Assembly: GCA_021234155.1 (NCBI GenBank)
Contig: JAJEKV010000066.1
Coordinates: forward strand, 6,980,800-7,044,799
DNA from: Isoetes taiwanensis
Lineage: Eukaryota; Streptophyta; Lycopodiopsida; Isoetales; Isoetaceae
Length of the DNA: 64,000 bases
Reading direction: 5' to 3'
The position numbers and the translations under genes are program-made. Every line of letters begins with the position of its first letter. Position 1 is the first letter of the stretch. The notes under the pieces were generated by a model. It was not told the origin of the DNA and ran no database searches. It saw nothing but the letters and a program-made list of their open reading frames with translations. Of this stretch, positions 10,247-22,360 are shown one piece after another.

Positions 10247-10387
10247 ATGGGAGAAAATTCCAAAAATGAATCGATGAGCTTTATCCGGCCGCTTCTTCAA
10301 GTAGCCGCCGCCGCTCCGCCTGCGGCCGCTTCTTCTGAAGGTCACCGCCCACTTAGAATCCCTAAAAACAAAATGCATGGTCAATAA
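10247..10387 (+). CDS. Possible 46-aa peptide or first exon, unidentified
   Basis: The first ATG after a pyrimidine-rich leader opens a 46-codon frame that ends at TAA 10385-10387. It contains an alanine/proline run (VAAAAPPAAASSEGH) and a basic end (RPLRIPKNKMHGQ). The composition, with a low-complexity acidic-to-basic shift and GC-rich codons in AT-rich surroundings, is more gene-like than the neighbourhood. ATGCATG^GTCAAT near the end could be a splice donor, so this may be exon 1 of a longer gene or a dead copy of one. I do not recognise the protein, and no downstream exon was found. Confidence 0.25.
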   Translation: MGENSKNESMSFIRPLLQVAAAAPPAAASSEGHRPLRIPKNKMHGQ

Positions 10388-10449
10388 AAGCCGCTCCATC
10401 TTCACAATCGCAGCAAAGTAGAGTTTGTTTGTTACAGTCATTCCATCTT

Positions 10450-11040
10450 CACAAGCCGAAATGCTAAATATGAGTTTGTTCCTGCCTCTATATTTCATAT
10501 GGTTCCCTTTTTTTCTTTTTGTTCCTTCTAAAACAATTCGTGCCTTTTGCTGCCTTTTTCATAACAACAACACGTGTCTATTGGTATCATCAATTGTCCA
10601 AGGTAGAATATGGCGTTATCATTATAATAAACATAGTAACAAATCCCACAAGCATATAAATACCACAAGTACGTGGACAAGAGCTCCCAAGATCGAACAA
10701 AAACAAACAACGCCACGCTTCCTCATCCCTTGAAAATTGATCTATTTTCAACCTAAAACCATAGAAGGTGCAAATAAAAATGTACCCAAAACAACAAAGG
10801 AACTGCTTTCCAAAAAAGGGTCATTGCGGCTTTTTACAAACCTACTACCTACAAGTACTATTTTTAAGTTTTTTTTTTTCTAGACTCTACTTTACACATT
10901 TTACTCTGCTAGATTAGTCGCAGTTGAGTTTCGCGTAGATGAATCTATAGGATGATAGTACATAATGTTACATATCCGTGCATATGAAATGCTCACGTAC
11001 ACTCATCCATATTCAATTCATCTATAGTCATTGAAATGCT
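10450..11040. other. AT-rich intergenic sequence
   Basis: No supported feature was found. A T-run followed by 'ctagactctac' occurs at about 10869-10890. Confidence 0.4.
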
Positions 11041-11053
11041 AGAAGGCAAAAAA

Positions 11054-12900
11054 TTTTTTTTTTATTTTTTTTTTGAAGGACCTTACGCAAGCTTTATTCA
11101 CTAACCAAAACCAGAGCAACATAAAATGCAAAGACAGATTATAAAACCCAAAGGACAAACCAATCCAATCGAAAGCACAACCACCGCCTATGCAAAAGAA
11201 TGAATCAAGGTAAGTATGCCAGATCGCATTTCTCTCTTGATCAAGAGAAGAACAATTGTAAGCCATAACAATTTTATTTTGTGCCCATCAAGAATAATCC
11301 TCCTATCCAAGTAGTGATTCACGCCTCTTTAAAGATAAACAACCTCCTTCTCTTCCGTGATTGACCAGCTACAAAAGCCACCATTAGCAGATGAAAAAGC
11401 TCAAGCTCGTAGTTTGGGCTAAGCATTAGATAGATAGCAAGCAAAATTTGGTCGGCTAGATCTAGACGCGGCTAAATAGGGTCAATCAAGACCATGCCTC
11501 ACCAAGCCGCCACACAAAGAAAAATAATGCTCAATACTCTCAACCCTTCACCGCATAAAGGATGAGCGCCTCAAACTGGACATCCATTTTATGAACTACC
11601 TCGTTGACTCCGAGAGGCATCTATGGATCACTTGCCACCACATAACTACTACTTTGGGATGAAGCAACTTATCCCATACCCATATCCAAACACTTTTCCA
11701 TTGTGGCCGAGGGACTGGAAGATGCCAATTCTTATTAGATGGAGGCAGATTTCGTAATGCAAAAGCAATTTATTAATAAGACAATAAACCGCCTCGGCTA
11801 TATCCCGACAAACCCCATAATGACTACCTCAACTGCGGACCGCATCCCTGGGCAACAATAAAAGAATATGATTCCAGATACTGGGTCTCCATCTCAGGCA
11901 ACAAGAACTTTGTTCTAAATGCTCCCATGACATGATGAGCGGCACTCATACCTGTTTAATGGGGCTTACCGGGATAATTTCAAATTTGGCAATTCCATCA
12001 CTGCTGGAGTTCCTTGGATGAACAACTTACACTTAGAGGCACATACTTTGGAGTGTCCCGCGAACTAACCCACCAAAGATGGAGCCATTAACTGAAGACA
12101 TGCCTCATGATTAATATGGAAAGAGACCTCGACAGTTGTCCTTAAGTGCTAGTTAAACCCTTCAAAAAGGGGAGAAGCATTAGGATACTTGATGCATATG
12201 ATAAAGCAAAGCCCAAGGAAGGAGGGGCTTAATGGTGGCCTTATGAAATGGGAGGATAATCGATCAAGACCAACAACTCCTCGTGCCGAGAACTCATCCT
12301 TACCAATGAAAATCCTCCAAATGAACTTCTTGATATCATCAATTCTTGCTTTGGAAGTGAAAATCCAACATACCAAGACTACCAAATTTTAGGTCTAATG
12401 TACTCACTAAGCTACCTTGACCACCGCTCCTAACCCATTTCCACCCCAAATAAAATTCCCCCGAATGATACTAATAATCTCTCCATCTTACACCGCGAAT
12501 AATAGAGCAGATGCCATGTAGACATGAGTATTACTAAGAACACACTAGCCACAAAGTGATCCTACCGCATGGACAGCTTAGTCAGATTCCACCAAAACAA
12601 GTGCTTTTGGTAACCCACTAATGATTTCATCCCAAGCATCTCAAGTAGACGTTGAATCTTAACCGATGTAATTAAGTAATTTGTGGTATTGCCATGCGTA
12701 AGAATCTTCCATGGATAGTCCAATGTGCACTAAGAATCCGCTTAAATTAAATATGCATAGTGATGAACCATGATGATATAATTTACAAATTTCTCCATAT
12801 ACCTCTAGTTAACTCCTAAGTCTATGATGATAACATCCCTTTTAACAAAAAAACTCCTGCGATTTTGAACCAAGGATCATTAATAAAATGAAAAAATGCA
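11054..12900 (-). pseudogene. LINE ORF2 3' half (RT C-terminus and zf-RVT) with poly-A tail
   Basis: On the minus strand, blocks follow the order of a plant L1-like ORF2. NFIWGGNG (12434-12457) is the 'fiWgg' motif after the RT palm. It is followed by SLGMLDFHFQSK, the 'GGLGi.d...qn.Al' region, and by DIKKFIWRIFIGKDEF. Then come SVWIWVWDKLLHPK (about 11655-11710, the 'iW....P.K...F.W' start of zf-RVT) and ESIEHYFSLCG (11509-11541, the 'E...HLf..C' end of the zinc module). A 3' UTR of about 430 bp leads to a T-run at 11054-11074, which is the element's A-tail on this strand. Frames change several times, so it is dead. The 5' boundary is not visible; the catalytic RT half appears to be missing, which suits 5' truncation. 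Confidence 0.85.
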
Positions 12901-13790
12901 AACGAAAAGAAAAGAAAAAATATGTTTTGTTTGAGGAGGCCATGCCCTCGAACAATTGAACATTTGCCAACTTTTAAAATTTAAGGTATTGAAATCAAAA
13001 CATGTCCCTAATGTTTGCAAATGATGAGAATGTACAATAAACCCAGAACTAACTTTGAAATCTACTTACTATTTGTTGTCTCATCTCTACATATAGGCAG
13101 CTTTGTAATATTCCATTATTTGTGGAGTGTATTATCATTTCGCGGTTCTAAATTCTTTTCCGAAAATGCTGATTGGCAGAGTTTATGGGGAATATTCTAA
13201 GCGTTAAGCACTCTAGACCCAATTGCATGTCTTGACTTGCCTTGTGCTAGGGTTTTGCATGTTCTGCATTACCACCAGATATCCGTGGAGTCTATTAGCC
13301 ACTCTTCCTTTTGCCCCTTTCAGCCCCTTTGCCCCTTTGCTCCCAACCCTAATTTGGGCAAATGAGCATTACAAATTAATGTTGAGCTAGGGCTCCAACA
13401 TCTACCCGGACATTGCCATAGCCCAACCAACTCCGGCTTCTGGCCTTTGCCTAGCCAGCCATTAACCCCGCCACAACGCCTAGCCCCGCCAGACCGATAA
13501 GCCCCCGCCCATAGCCTACCTTAAACCCCTCGCTTTGATCTGCCATGGCCCAAGTCATACCCCCAAGCAATTACGCATTATCAGCCTTGTGTGGATCCAC
13601 ACTTGGTTGGTGAGCTACTGCACTTCACAAGAACTCCATCCCCGAAGGCTCCAAACACACCAAATCATTGACCCCATCGCTATGCCGAGTCTCTCCTCGA
13701 AGACCCATGAAGCGGGCCACTAAGGAAGAGGGCCTCGCGAGGGAGAGACGTCACGAAGAGGGAGGCCCTGTTAAGGCTACCGACCGACAT
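12901..13790. other. No gene recognised; GC content rises to the right
   Basis: The left part is AT-rich. From about 13300 it is C-rich (repeated 'gcccctttgccccttt' and 'ccccgccagaccg' strings). A palindromic CCTCGCGAGG lies at 13731-13740. This may be the left part of the structure that carries the tandem array at 13797. Confidence 0.35.
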
Positions 13791-13796
13791 GCGTAA

Positions 13797-14690
13797 TCCG
13801 CCCATGGTAGACCACGAGTATTCGAACCTTGAATGTGCCCTGCATGCCTCCCAATACACCGCATAAATGGGTAGAAGCGACTACTCATAAACGCCTAGAT
13901 GGTTTTGCCTGGCCATAAAGGCATGCTCCGCTAGGAACGCTCACAGCTTGGTAATCGAGCAGTCTCGAAGTTCAAGTTCCATGAGTGCCTATATGCATGG
14001 GTAATTTGCAAAGACTTGGTAATCATTGTGACATGGTGCATGACATAGACATGGTATAGCTTTGGATGCCGCTCGAGGACCTATATAGTTCTAGTGGAGA
14101 GATCAGAATCTGGCCCACATGGTAGACTCGCCGAAAGTATTCAATCTTGAATCGTGCCCCGTATGCTCCCAGATACCCACATAAATGGATAGAAGCCACT
14201 ACTCATAAATGTCTAGACAGCTTTGCCCAGCTTGGTTAAGGGCATGCCTGCTTAGGAACGGCCACGCTTGGTATCGTGAGCAAGTCTCGAAGTCTCGAAG
14301 TTCCATGGGTGCCTATATGCATTACGGGTAATTTGCAAAGACTTGGTAATCATTGTGACATAGAGTAGCCTTTGGATGCCTCGAGGACGAGCATAGTCTC
14401 TAAAGTGGGAGACCGTAATCGGCCCATGGTAGACCGCCGGCATTCAACCTTGAATGCCTCGTTTGTCTTTGATGCTCGAGGACGCAGCATAGTTCCCAGT
14501 GGGTAGATCAGAACGGGCCCATGGTAGACCGCCGAGTATTCAACCTTGAATGTGCCTGCATGCTCCCAAGAGACCGACATAAAATGGGTAGAAGCTTAAT
14601 TACTCATAAACGCCTAGGACGGGTTTTGCCCAAATTTGGCTAAAGGCATGCTCTGGCGAACGCTACAGCGGGTCATTACGCAACTGGGCC
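13797..14690. repeat. Tandem array of about 310-bp units (two full, two partial)
   Basis: Each unit contains the ordered landmarks 'cccatggtagac', 'tattcaaccttgaatgtgcc', 'catgctccca', 'aaatgggtagaagc', 'actcataaacgcctag', 'ttaagggcatgc', 'gtctcgaagttcc' and 'gggtaatttgcaaagacttgg'. The first unit runs from about 13797 to 14105 and the second from about 14112 to 14418. A short internal piece at 14420-14515 is followed by a partial unit at 14517-14690. The units differ by small indels. Arrays of this kind are found as satellites or as subrepeats in the leaders of LTR retrotransposons; the flank does not decide between these. Confidence 0.85.
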
Positions 14691-17600
14691 AACCTTTGAG
14701 CCGTGATCCAAAGCGAGGGTTGAGGCTAATGCTGCACGCCTTTGGTGCCTCCCAACAGGTGGAGAACATAACATCTCTGGGATGTTGCGCAGCGCTTGGT
14801 GCCGTAAAACTAATTTTAATCACGTAATTGAGGATCAAGGTGACGCATTGTGCGAGATAGCATCCGCCATACAATTTGAAAGACAGCTAACAATGCGTGA
14901 GCTTGCGATATGAGGGGGCGGTAGACACCGTTGGCAGCCTATGGAAGCCGACTCAGGATGTGAACCGCATAGATACTGCAACCCCGCTCTGACCCGTGCC
15001 AAGGTTGAGGAGGCTAAAGCCACGGAGACAAGGAGTCCAGCCGCTGGAAGCTAGCCGCGTAATCGAAGGCCGGAGTAAGGATTTAGCACGGTGATCTGAG
15101 CTACAGATTGCTACCAAGGTTCGAAGGTAAGGGCCTCCTATGCCGAGGCACATGAGCAACTCGCCATTGCAGCTCTGGAGATGGCAGCGATTACATACCG
15201 CAAGAGCTGAGCTCCGTGACCGGAGAACAAACCACAAAGAAGAACACACCAACCCTCGCGAACCCACCTGCTAACCTATAGGGCTGGCCAACCCGAACAC
15301 CGCCGCGACACATCGACACGCCGGGCCGCTTAATTACCCTCGGGCGCCGCCATGCCCTATGCCTCTACCCACCCTGCTAACACTGCGCCCCAACTCCGTG
15401 AAATGTAGACGCAGGAGCCGCGAATGTGGTAGTGCGAGGCCCGGACTCTGAGGAGCTGAGAATATCTCACTTCCACTCCGCATTAATGACATCTTTGGAC
15501 CTGGATGATGTTCCCAAAGACTCGCGGACCATTGTAAAGGCGAAGCTCAGCCATGGAATTCACCGACTCGCGGTCATCTTCACGCTTCTGGAGAGCCGTG
15601 CTGTGAGCTGGTGGGTCATCTCCAAGGCCGTGGCCGGAAGAAGGGGACGGCTCAGACGCTGACCGACTTGACCCCGCCACGAAGAGACCCGGCGTGAGCC
15701 GCCAAAGCCGTGTGGATCACGCAGCATGGGAGGGGCACGGGCTGGTCCGGGAAGGATGCGGAATTCGTGCGTACCCAAACAGGATGCGTGCAATTCGTCC
15801 TCGAAGTCCCTCCGAGGGCCCTACCGCAATGCATCCATCTTCGCCCCCGACCACCACTACCATCGAACCTCGGCGGCTGGCGTCGCCACTAAATAGGGAT
15901 CGTGCCTCGCGGGTATCCCCGAATTGCCGCGGCTTCCTACGGCGTATGTGGACGGGCCTCAATTTCGCCGCCATGGACATAGCCTTTATCTTCCTCATGG
16001 AAACATGGAACATAGCTCTACTACAAAGCAATTCGGGATTTTAAGTCAGATACCGCTTACTCCATCTTCAATGAGTGCACCGGAACGAGAGACACTGAGG
16101 AATCATGCGGTTACTACCGTGAATTTCATTCAATCGGCCTCCCCGTAAGGCGCATGCAATACCGACAAATTGCGGGTACGAAAGAATGTCGATGGCGTTC
16201 TCCTTTGTGGCGGCTTGTTACTCTTTACACATGCCGAGCAACTTTTACCACACGCACTTGGATGTGGACAGCAGAGCCCTATGTCGATCTATATGATGAC
16301 ATACGCCAAAGATGCATAATTGGGCAAGGTCATGTTGCTTGGAGATTCCACGCGCCGCATTGCGCGTGAGCAGATCCCAAAATTCGTGACCTCTAACAGG
16401 ATGTGTTGCAAATGGACCCCCGCAGATGGTTTGGCCAAGGGGCGCCGATGACAACTGTGTGACACACGGTGATACCTAAATTACCGTCGGGCAAGATCTT
16501 TGACTCGGTCATTTGCAATGTATTAGCGCAGTTGCCGGCCCTCCACCGCCTATAATTTGTAGACGAGAACCGGGGCGGCACTGCCAGGTGGATTACGCAT
16601 AGCGTATTTTAGAGCAATGCCTACACCGACACCGCTATTCCGGACAGGGCTCTGGACGGTGGAAGTAGACTCGACCATCACTGCTCTTGCAGATAGATTA
16701 TAGCTAACCGAAAGTAACGACATTGCCCTAACACCCCATGTACCACGGTTAGCGTCTGACTATGATCATGCGGCGGTTCATGCCAGGATGCTTTGAGCAT
16801 GAGTCACGGCATGTCATAGCCCCCATTATCTCCTTCAACAACAGACTTCAAATTTAACCGAAATTCTCGAGGGTAGGGGATGATGTTTGGGAGAGGTCAC
16901 CGACGAATTCCATCTGGCTGCAACCACCTTCTCCTCGCTAATCACCGGGTTCGATGATCTAATGCCTGAGTCAAACGATGGTCTGCCTAAGTACCGACTT
17001 ACCCATTCACAGTCAGTCCAATAATACCCTTCCCTCAAGACCAAGAAAGCCAGTATTACTGCGTGAGCACCACAGTTAATGGATGTTTGGTCTACTAGAC
17101 CGCCACCCTAGGGCCTCGAGAAAGGTCTTGAGTACCGCATGTACCGAGGAAATATTACCCGAACAATGGGTGAGATATCGCAGAAGAATTGTGATGACCC
17201 GCTGGGAAGCCGGCAACGCGACTCCGCAGACAGCTCCAGTAATCGGGTCATTACCGGCGGATGTCATATCACCGCAACCGGCCAATCCGAAGGTGTGCCA
17301 GATTTGATGGTATGCAAGCGAGCTTCAAGTGGGTCGCCCCCAATGGTGCCTTCTGGGCTCGAGCACCTTCAATGGCATTGCATAGCTGGGTTTCCGCGAT
17401 TGGACTATCATCAGAGTTGTGCCCATATACAAAGTAGAATCCCACCAAACGCAACAATCGCATCATTATGGTCATTGCCTTTGCCAAGTTGCTTGCCTGG
17501 ACTTGAGCAAAGAATCCATTAATTTCTAAGGGTAGGATGGAGAAGTGCTGCTCACTTATAAGTGCTTCCTCTTGATTCTACCATTGACCCTATCTCACTG

Positions 17601-19210
17601 CTAACACCATAGAGATAGCCGAATCGCAACCACGTAACCCTGTGATCGTTGCTTTGTGGATTTCGCAGTTTCTTTGACACGCTGCCCCCTGATAAGTTGT
17701 GGGACGCTGAGACGTACCGGGACCCCCAATAATTTGCGTATCGCTATATGCTGCATCTTCATAACAGGCTTGCCTCCCCGGGTCGCTCCCATACCGGCTT
17801 CTGGGAGCCCGCTTGTTAGTAGCATTGGGTGCGCCGTATTGCCCCTCATCCCCGACGCCTTCTGGCTTGTACATTGACCAGCCTAGAAGAATGGCTAGCC
17901 TGGCACCGGGAGGAGGGGAGGCGCCGCCATTTTGCACCACATAATCCGCAACTCATATATGCCGAGCGATGTTGACTCGCCGCGATATACCCCAGAGGAC
18001 ATGCAACGCCACCGATGCTTTTGACACTTCGCCAATTCAATCGCATGAGAGTTAACTTGGCTAAGACGAGGGTGTCACTGGTCCTTATCATCCCGCACTC
18101 CACGCTTCCTCATTCAATTTCCTGGCCGTGGGCAGTAGTTGGTGCGGCTCGCTGGCATCGAAGTTTTCACTACCACACCGGACGACCCCATCAGTTACGG
18201 TCATCGCATCGGAAAGCCCTCAGACGCACGCAAACAATAGTCACAAGGCGAGCCGGTGATGCATTTGGATCACCGGTGCACACTTGTTCGTATTGGCCTT
18301 GGTTGAACCGGGTCCTCCCTCTATGGGGCGTGGCGGGGCCAGCCGATATCCCTCACCACTTGAACGACATCTAGCGTAATGTATACCTTCTTTGGCCCTA
18401 ATCGAGGAAATCCACTACCCCATATCGATCCCTCGCCCAGAGACAGCTTCCTTCCATTACGCGAGGGTCAAGTACTGAACGCCACATTATTTACTCCGCA
18501 TAGTGGTGGTGGCTATGGATGAAGCCCCGAACGCCTAAACTTTTGCTTTGGCAAAGGGCGATGGGCCCAGCCGACTCAAAGCCGGAAAGACAAGCAAGCC
18601 CGAAGTGGGTTCTCAAGCGATGGAATGTGCAGCACACAGATGTGGACCAAGCATTAATCGAAGGAACGCCACGCCTTGAAGCGCGACTTGATGCTTGCTT
18701 CATGGCCAAGCTTTGGATGCAGAGGCCCCTTCACATGTCAAGGTGGCAAATTATCGACAAAGAAGCAATCCCATGCCTCAATGAGGGGCCTTACACCCTC
18801 ACTCACCGCTGACCCATCTACCCACATGAAAGTTTACCTGCGATTGCTTCCATTCGCGACAGTGCACAATTCACCTCCACATTGAGACAGGAGATGGATC
18901 TCGGGATTTGAGGACAGAGTCCAATGGTCATTAATAGGGCTTCATTGAGGATGTGAAAGTCACCTTCCTCCTCATCCGGCCAGACAGCATATCCCGCTTG
19001 GTATGCTCATTAGTTGTGCCCCATCGCCCCTCTCGTGATGGAGCTAATGAGCACCCGCCTATAGGCTTGTCGGGATCAGACCGAGGTAATGGATATGTAG
19101 ACTCAGCTTATGCCCCGTCCACATTAACCCTCAAATTGCATTCTTGTGGATTATGTATATAATCATATGAAATGATGTCAAAGATCCCATTATTAAGTTA
19201 CTAAGGTTTT
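14691..19210. other. GC-rich, coding-like but unassigned region (probably a decayed element)
   Basis: GC content and CpG are clearly higher here than on either side, and short open frames are dense on both strands. None exceeds about 130 codons. A frame at 15426-15662 (containing ISHFHSALMTSLDLDDV and ESRAVSWW) has the length and Trp-rich look of a gag fragment. In a run near 16340, MLLGDSTRRIAREQIP is followed by WTPADGLAKG. At 18030, LRQFNRMRVNLAKT resembles the 'Lr...lrlNp.Kc' helix of gypsy RTs. These hints suggest an old LTR retrotransposon or pararetrovirus-like relic, but no catalytic motif or LTR pair could be found, so family and strand stay open. Confidence 0.35.
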
Positions 19211-19214
19211 TCCT

Positions 19215-19345
19215 CCTAAACTCTTCTGGTGGGGGTTTTTAATCCCGTAGTAATACCGTCAGCTTCTCTTTGTACTTGGGTCCCATAGGCCAGCTTGGTC
19301 TCCTCGTGGACGACAAAATCATATTCCCATTCTATTCTATTCCCA
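19215..19345 (+). repeat. SINE-like element 3' part with (ATTCT)n tail
   Basis: The block runs 'gggggtttttaatcccgtagtaat', then 'cagcttctctttgtacttgg', then GGGTCCCATAGGCCAGCTTG and 'gtctcctcgtggacgac', and ends in AT-rich ATTCT repeats (19324-19345). The same order occurs at 50391-50530, and the first part recurs inverted at 55740-55830. This supports one retroposon family with a conserved 3' end and a pentanucleotide tail. Confidence 0.65.
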
Positions 19346-19496
19346 TTCTTACAAGATGTGAACCTAATCAACATGTACTTCTATCACGTCAAAGATTCAA
19401 GGATGTCCGCACTGAGATCTATCTCGAATTTAGCACAAAAACTTCTTTGGTACGGGTTGAGAAGAGAAAATGCTGCGCCACCGCAATAAATTCCCC

Positions 19497-19580
19497 TTTG
19501 TAGTTATAAGTCTCTTTATGGAGCATTATCCTCAATTCCATTTAAAACCCAGCGCGAATGGCTGTATTAGCCCTACCATG
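19497..19580 (+). repeat. Partial copy of the dispersed AT-rich repeat
   Basis: Strings 'agttataagtctctttatgg', 'ctcaattccatttaaaaccc' and 'ggctgtattagc' align with 6790-6870 in the same order. Only the middle of that repeat is kept. Confidence 0.55.
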
Positions 19581-20280
19581 TAAGTGCGTTTTTATTGGTG
19601 GTGTACAAATTCAAAGATGTCGCTACATAGGGTGATTAACGGGTGTCGACCGTCCTTCATCGCGGACGCGCTTTCGCTACTGGCCATCAAAGCTCCTGTG
19701 CCCGCCTAAAAATTTCCAACCTCCTAACGCTGACCGGTGAACTAATTCAGAAGATCGGCCGATTTGTTGTCCAAGGCCGCCGACTGCATAGTTGCTTGAT
19801 GGTTTGAATTTGTTCCGAGGGCAATTCCAAAGAATGTTTTGTTTGGGGAAAATGCGTAAACCGGCCGCTTTTCCGCATCTCTTCCAATGCAAAAGCTAAT
19901 TGGCCGATCTTTCGGTTGGCCATTGCAAGTGAATGAGTACCGCCTGATCCAAACAATCTATTCTCCGCTTTGCATAATCTTCAAGAGCAAATTCCATCAA
20001 TTCAAGGAGCTATGGTCGTTCTGCTTCCAAGATTGCTCCTCAAATTTTATACAATGTATTACCCACCTATATAATTACCCTTATACAACAATCTTATTCA
20101 TGAATGCCCTCACCGGGTAATCAGCTCTTCAAAGATGCCACATGGGAATTTTATTTTGGTTCTGAATTGCTTCTAATTTGCGTGTATAGCGGAGGATACA
20201 AACGCTCCTACTAAGGATGATACTTGTGTTGATTATGTACATGAATCAAAATCGCCATTACGCGTGACTCCGCTGGAAGT
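19581..20280. other. Unassigned sequence
   Basis: Two overlapping minus-strand frames (19677-19892 and 19747-19956) and one plus frame (19887-20120) are open, but they show no family motif. Base composition changes from GC-rich to AT-rich at about 20140. Confidence 0.3.
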
Positions 20281-20282
20281 GT

Positions 20283-20518
20283 GTACATTCTTTCATGTGC
20301 AATTTTTTAAGGCCTATTTTATGTAGTGCTTAATTTATTTCATATGTAGTGCTTTATTCTCGAAAGTATTGTTTACTATTTGCGTAATATGAAACACATA
20401 TTGAAGCAAGTACATTCTTTCATGTGCGCTTTTGCCAACTGCTTTATGTGTGCTTAATTTATTTCATATGTAGTGCTTCATTCTCGCATTGTTTACTATT
20501 TGCGTAATATGAAACATG
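20283..20518. repeat. Tandem duplication, unit about 120 bp
   Basis: The unit 'gtacattctttcatgtgc...gtgcttaatttatttcatatg...ttgtttactatttgcgtaat...gaaaca' occurs at 20283-20396 and again at 20409-20518. A third partial 'tttcatatgtagtgctt' lies inside each unit. It lies about 220 bp left of the large LTR element. Confidence 0.8.
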
Positions 20519-20744
20519 CGATAGAATATAGTTTGTTACTCTACAGAAAATCCAAGTAAAAGAGAAGGCAAAGCAGAGCAAGAAAGAGAGCAAGGGAAGC
20601 CGAATCAAGGAAGAGGACAAAGAATTTGAAGAGAATGTTTTCAGAAGAGAAGAAAACAACAACTCATTTAGGTTGATTTCGCGCACCATGCTAATGTGGA
20701 GGTATGTCATAAAGTTTCAAAGAATGAGAGGAAAGAAGCTCCTT

Positions 20745-22359
20745 TGTGATCGCCTGTGGGAATACAAATAATGATATTCCTCGATTCCTCACCATACAAA
20801 GCTCACTCAGGGTAGCCTTGTATGCCTTGGATAAGTGGCAGGGTGCACATCTAAGCACTATTTAACTTAGATAACCTAGGATAAGGCCCATTTCCACATG
20901 GCCTTATCCTATTGGGCAACCGGGCCACACTTATCTTAGTGGTGCCACGGCATCCCATGTGGACTCCACACCTATATTAGCTCTAACCCTAACCCTAGAC
21001 CCATTTCCTGACCTAGCACTGAATCCTTTCATCTACTTGCTCGAGCACCTACTGAAAGCATCGCTCGTTATAGCCTAGCCTCGAGCAACTCTCTAAGGTG
21101 TGTGGATCAGAGGGAGTAAGTCTTCAGCCACTCCGGGCGAGCGGGAGACGCCGTGGATGGAGGAAGCGCCTCGAGGAGGAGGTTGAGTAGAGTTCATATT
21201 AGTCTTCATCCGGGAGTTAGTACCCGTGATGGGTTAGCATTTCTCAGAGCGAGTAGAGCCACCCTAGAATTCCGTTGAACATCTCAACCCTAATCAAGGA
21301 ACCCTAACTAATAGCATGTATGATTAGGTTAAGATTCTAAGAGATGGTTCATGATGATTGCGTGATGATGGCTGATCGCGTTTGTTCCTCTTGTGTTGGG
21401 AAGGGGGTAGAGACCTAGAGCCATATGTAGTATGCTCCCAGCGTAGATCCCTTGGCCTTATTAGATGCGGCCCTGCGTATGTGGTCAATCGCTATGGAAG
21501 TTATGATGACTCCGCCATCACACAATGCTTAGAGGTAAAGATGGAGGGTATCCCCGTCGAAAGTGGGGGGCTTCTCGGGGATCCCAAATGGCCAGGCCGG
21601 GCGGGTCGGTCACTTCGCGGTGGGTCGGTGCATGGGTCCTACACCTCCCCGGGTAATGGTGTCCTCATTTCAAGAGTTGCAAGTGTCACTTGGCTCTTGT
21701 TTTGAAATCACGTACCTAATCGTAGGTCGCCATGATTCTCTTAGCCAGTTGGAGCCTCTAGACTCCTGAAGTATAGATGCAACCCTTCCTACCTCGAATA
21801 CCTGACCAGTGGAGATGCAACTCCTCGAGTAGTCCTACGGTGATGCCATGGGATTGGCGTGTATCCAAGGTTATTAGAGTCAAGTGCCAGCCCCATTCCT
21901 AGCCCATCCGCAAAGTATGCACAGGAGGCTGGATGGAGTGGTCAACCCTAGCTATTATCTTATGCCGTAGCCCCGGCCATTGTGCTGGGCGTGACTTGGC
22001 CCCGCTTCTATCTTGAGGTCATCCACCGGGCCGACCTCCTTATAAGTGCCCGGAGCTACTGCAGCCTCCGCTTTATGGTGGCTGTGATTATGTTCTTTAC
22101 ACTTGTGGATATGGGATGGACTACCCTTCGAGGTAGTACGGTATCACGATGCTAGTTCGACATGTTTAACGCCTCACTGCTATAGGAGTCCATAGGGAAG
22201 GGCGGCTACCAAGACACCTTCAGGTCCCCTCCGCACTAGGGTCACCCAGAGTGCTGTAGTAGACGTATGGGCCTGGTATGGGCCGATGAGCCTGATGGGG
22301 GGATTCCTGCCGCAGTATACTCTGGCCGAACCGTGATGTTTAGCAGTGGAGCTGCCACA
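20745..22359 (+). repeat. 5' LTR (1,615 bp)
   Basis: It begins TGTGATCGCC and ends GCTGCCACA, and is collinear with 32267-33866 throughout. Shared blocks include 'gtagccttgtatgcc', 'ttggataagtggca', 'cctattgggcaacc', 'gatgggttagcat', 'atgtatgattaggtt', 'tagttcgacatgtttaacgcc' and 'gatgagcctgatgggg'. A TATA-like cctatatta (20971-20979) is followed by a telobox-type AACCCTAACCCT (20985-20996). An 11-bp inverted repeat, AGGATAAGGCC with its complement, lies at 20878-20910. The 107-codon open frame inside it (21382-21705) is LTR sequence, not a gene. Confidence 0.88.
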
Positions 22360-22360
22360 A

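Noticed and set aside
21382-21705. 107-codon open frame
   Set aside because: It lies inside the 5' LTR, and its counterpart in the 3' LTR is broken, so it is not a gene.
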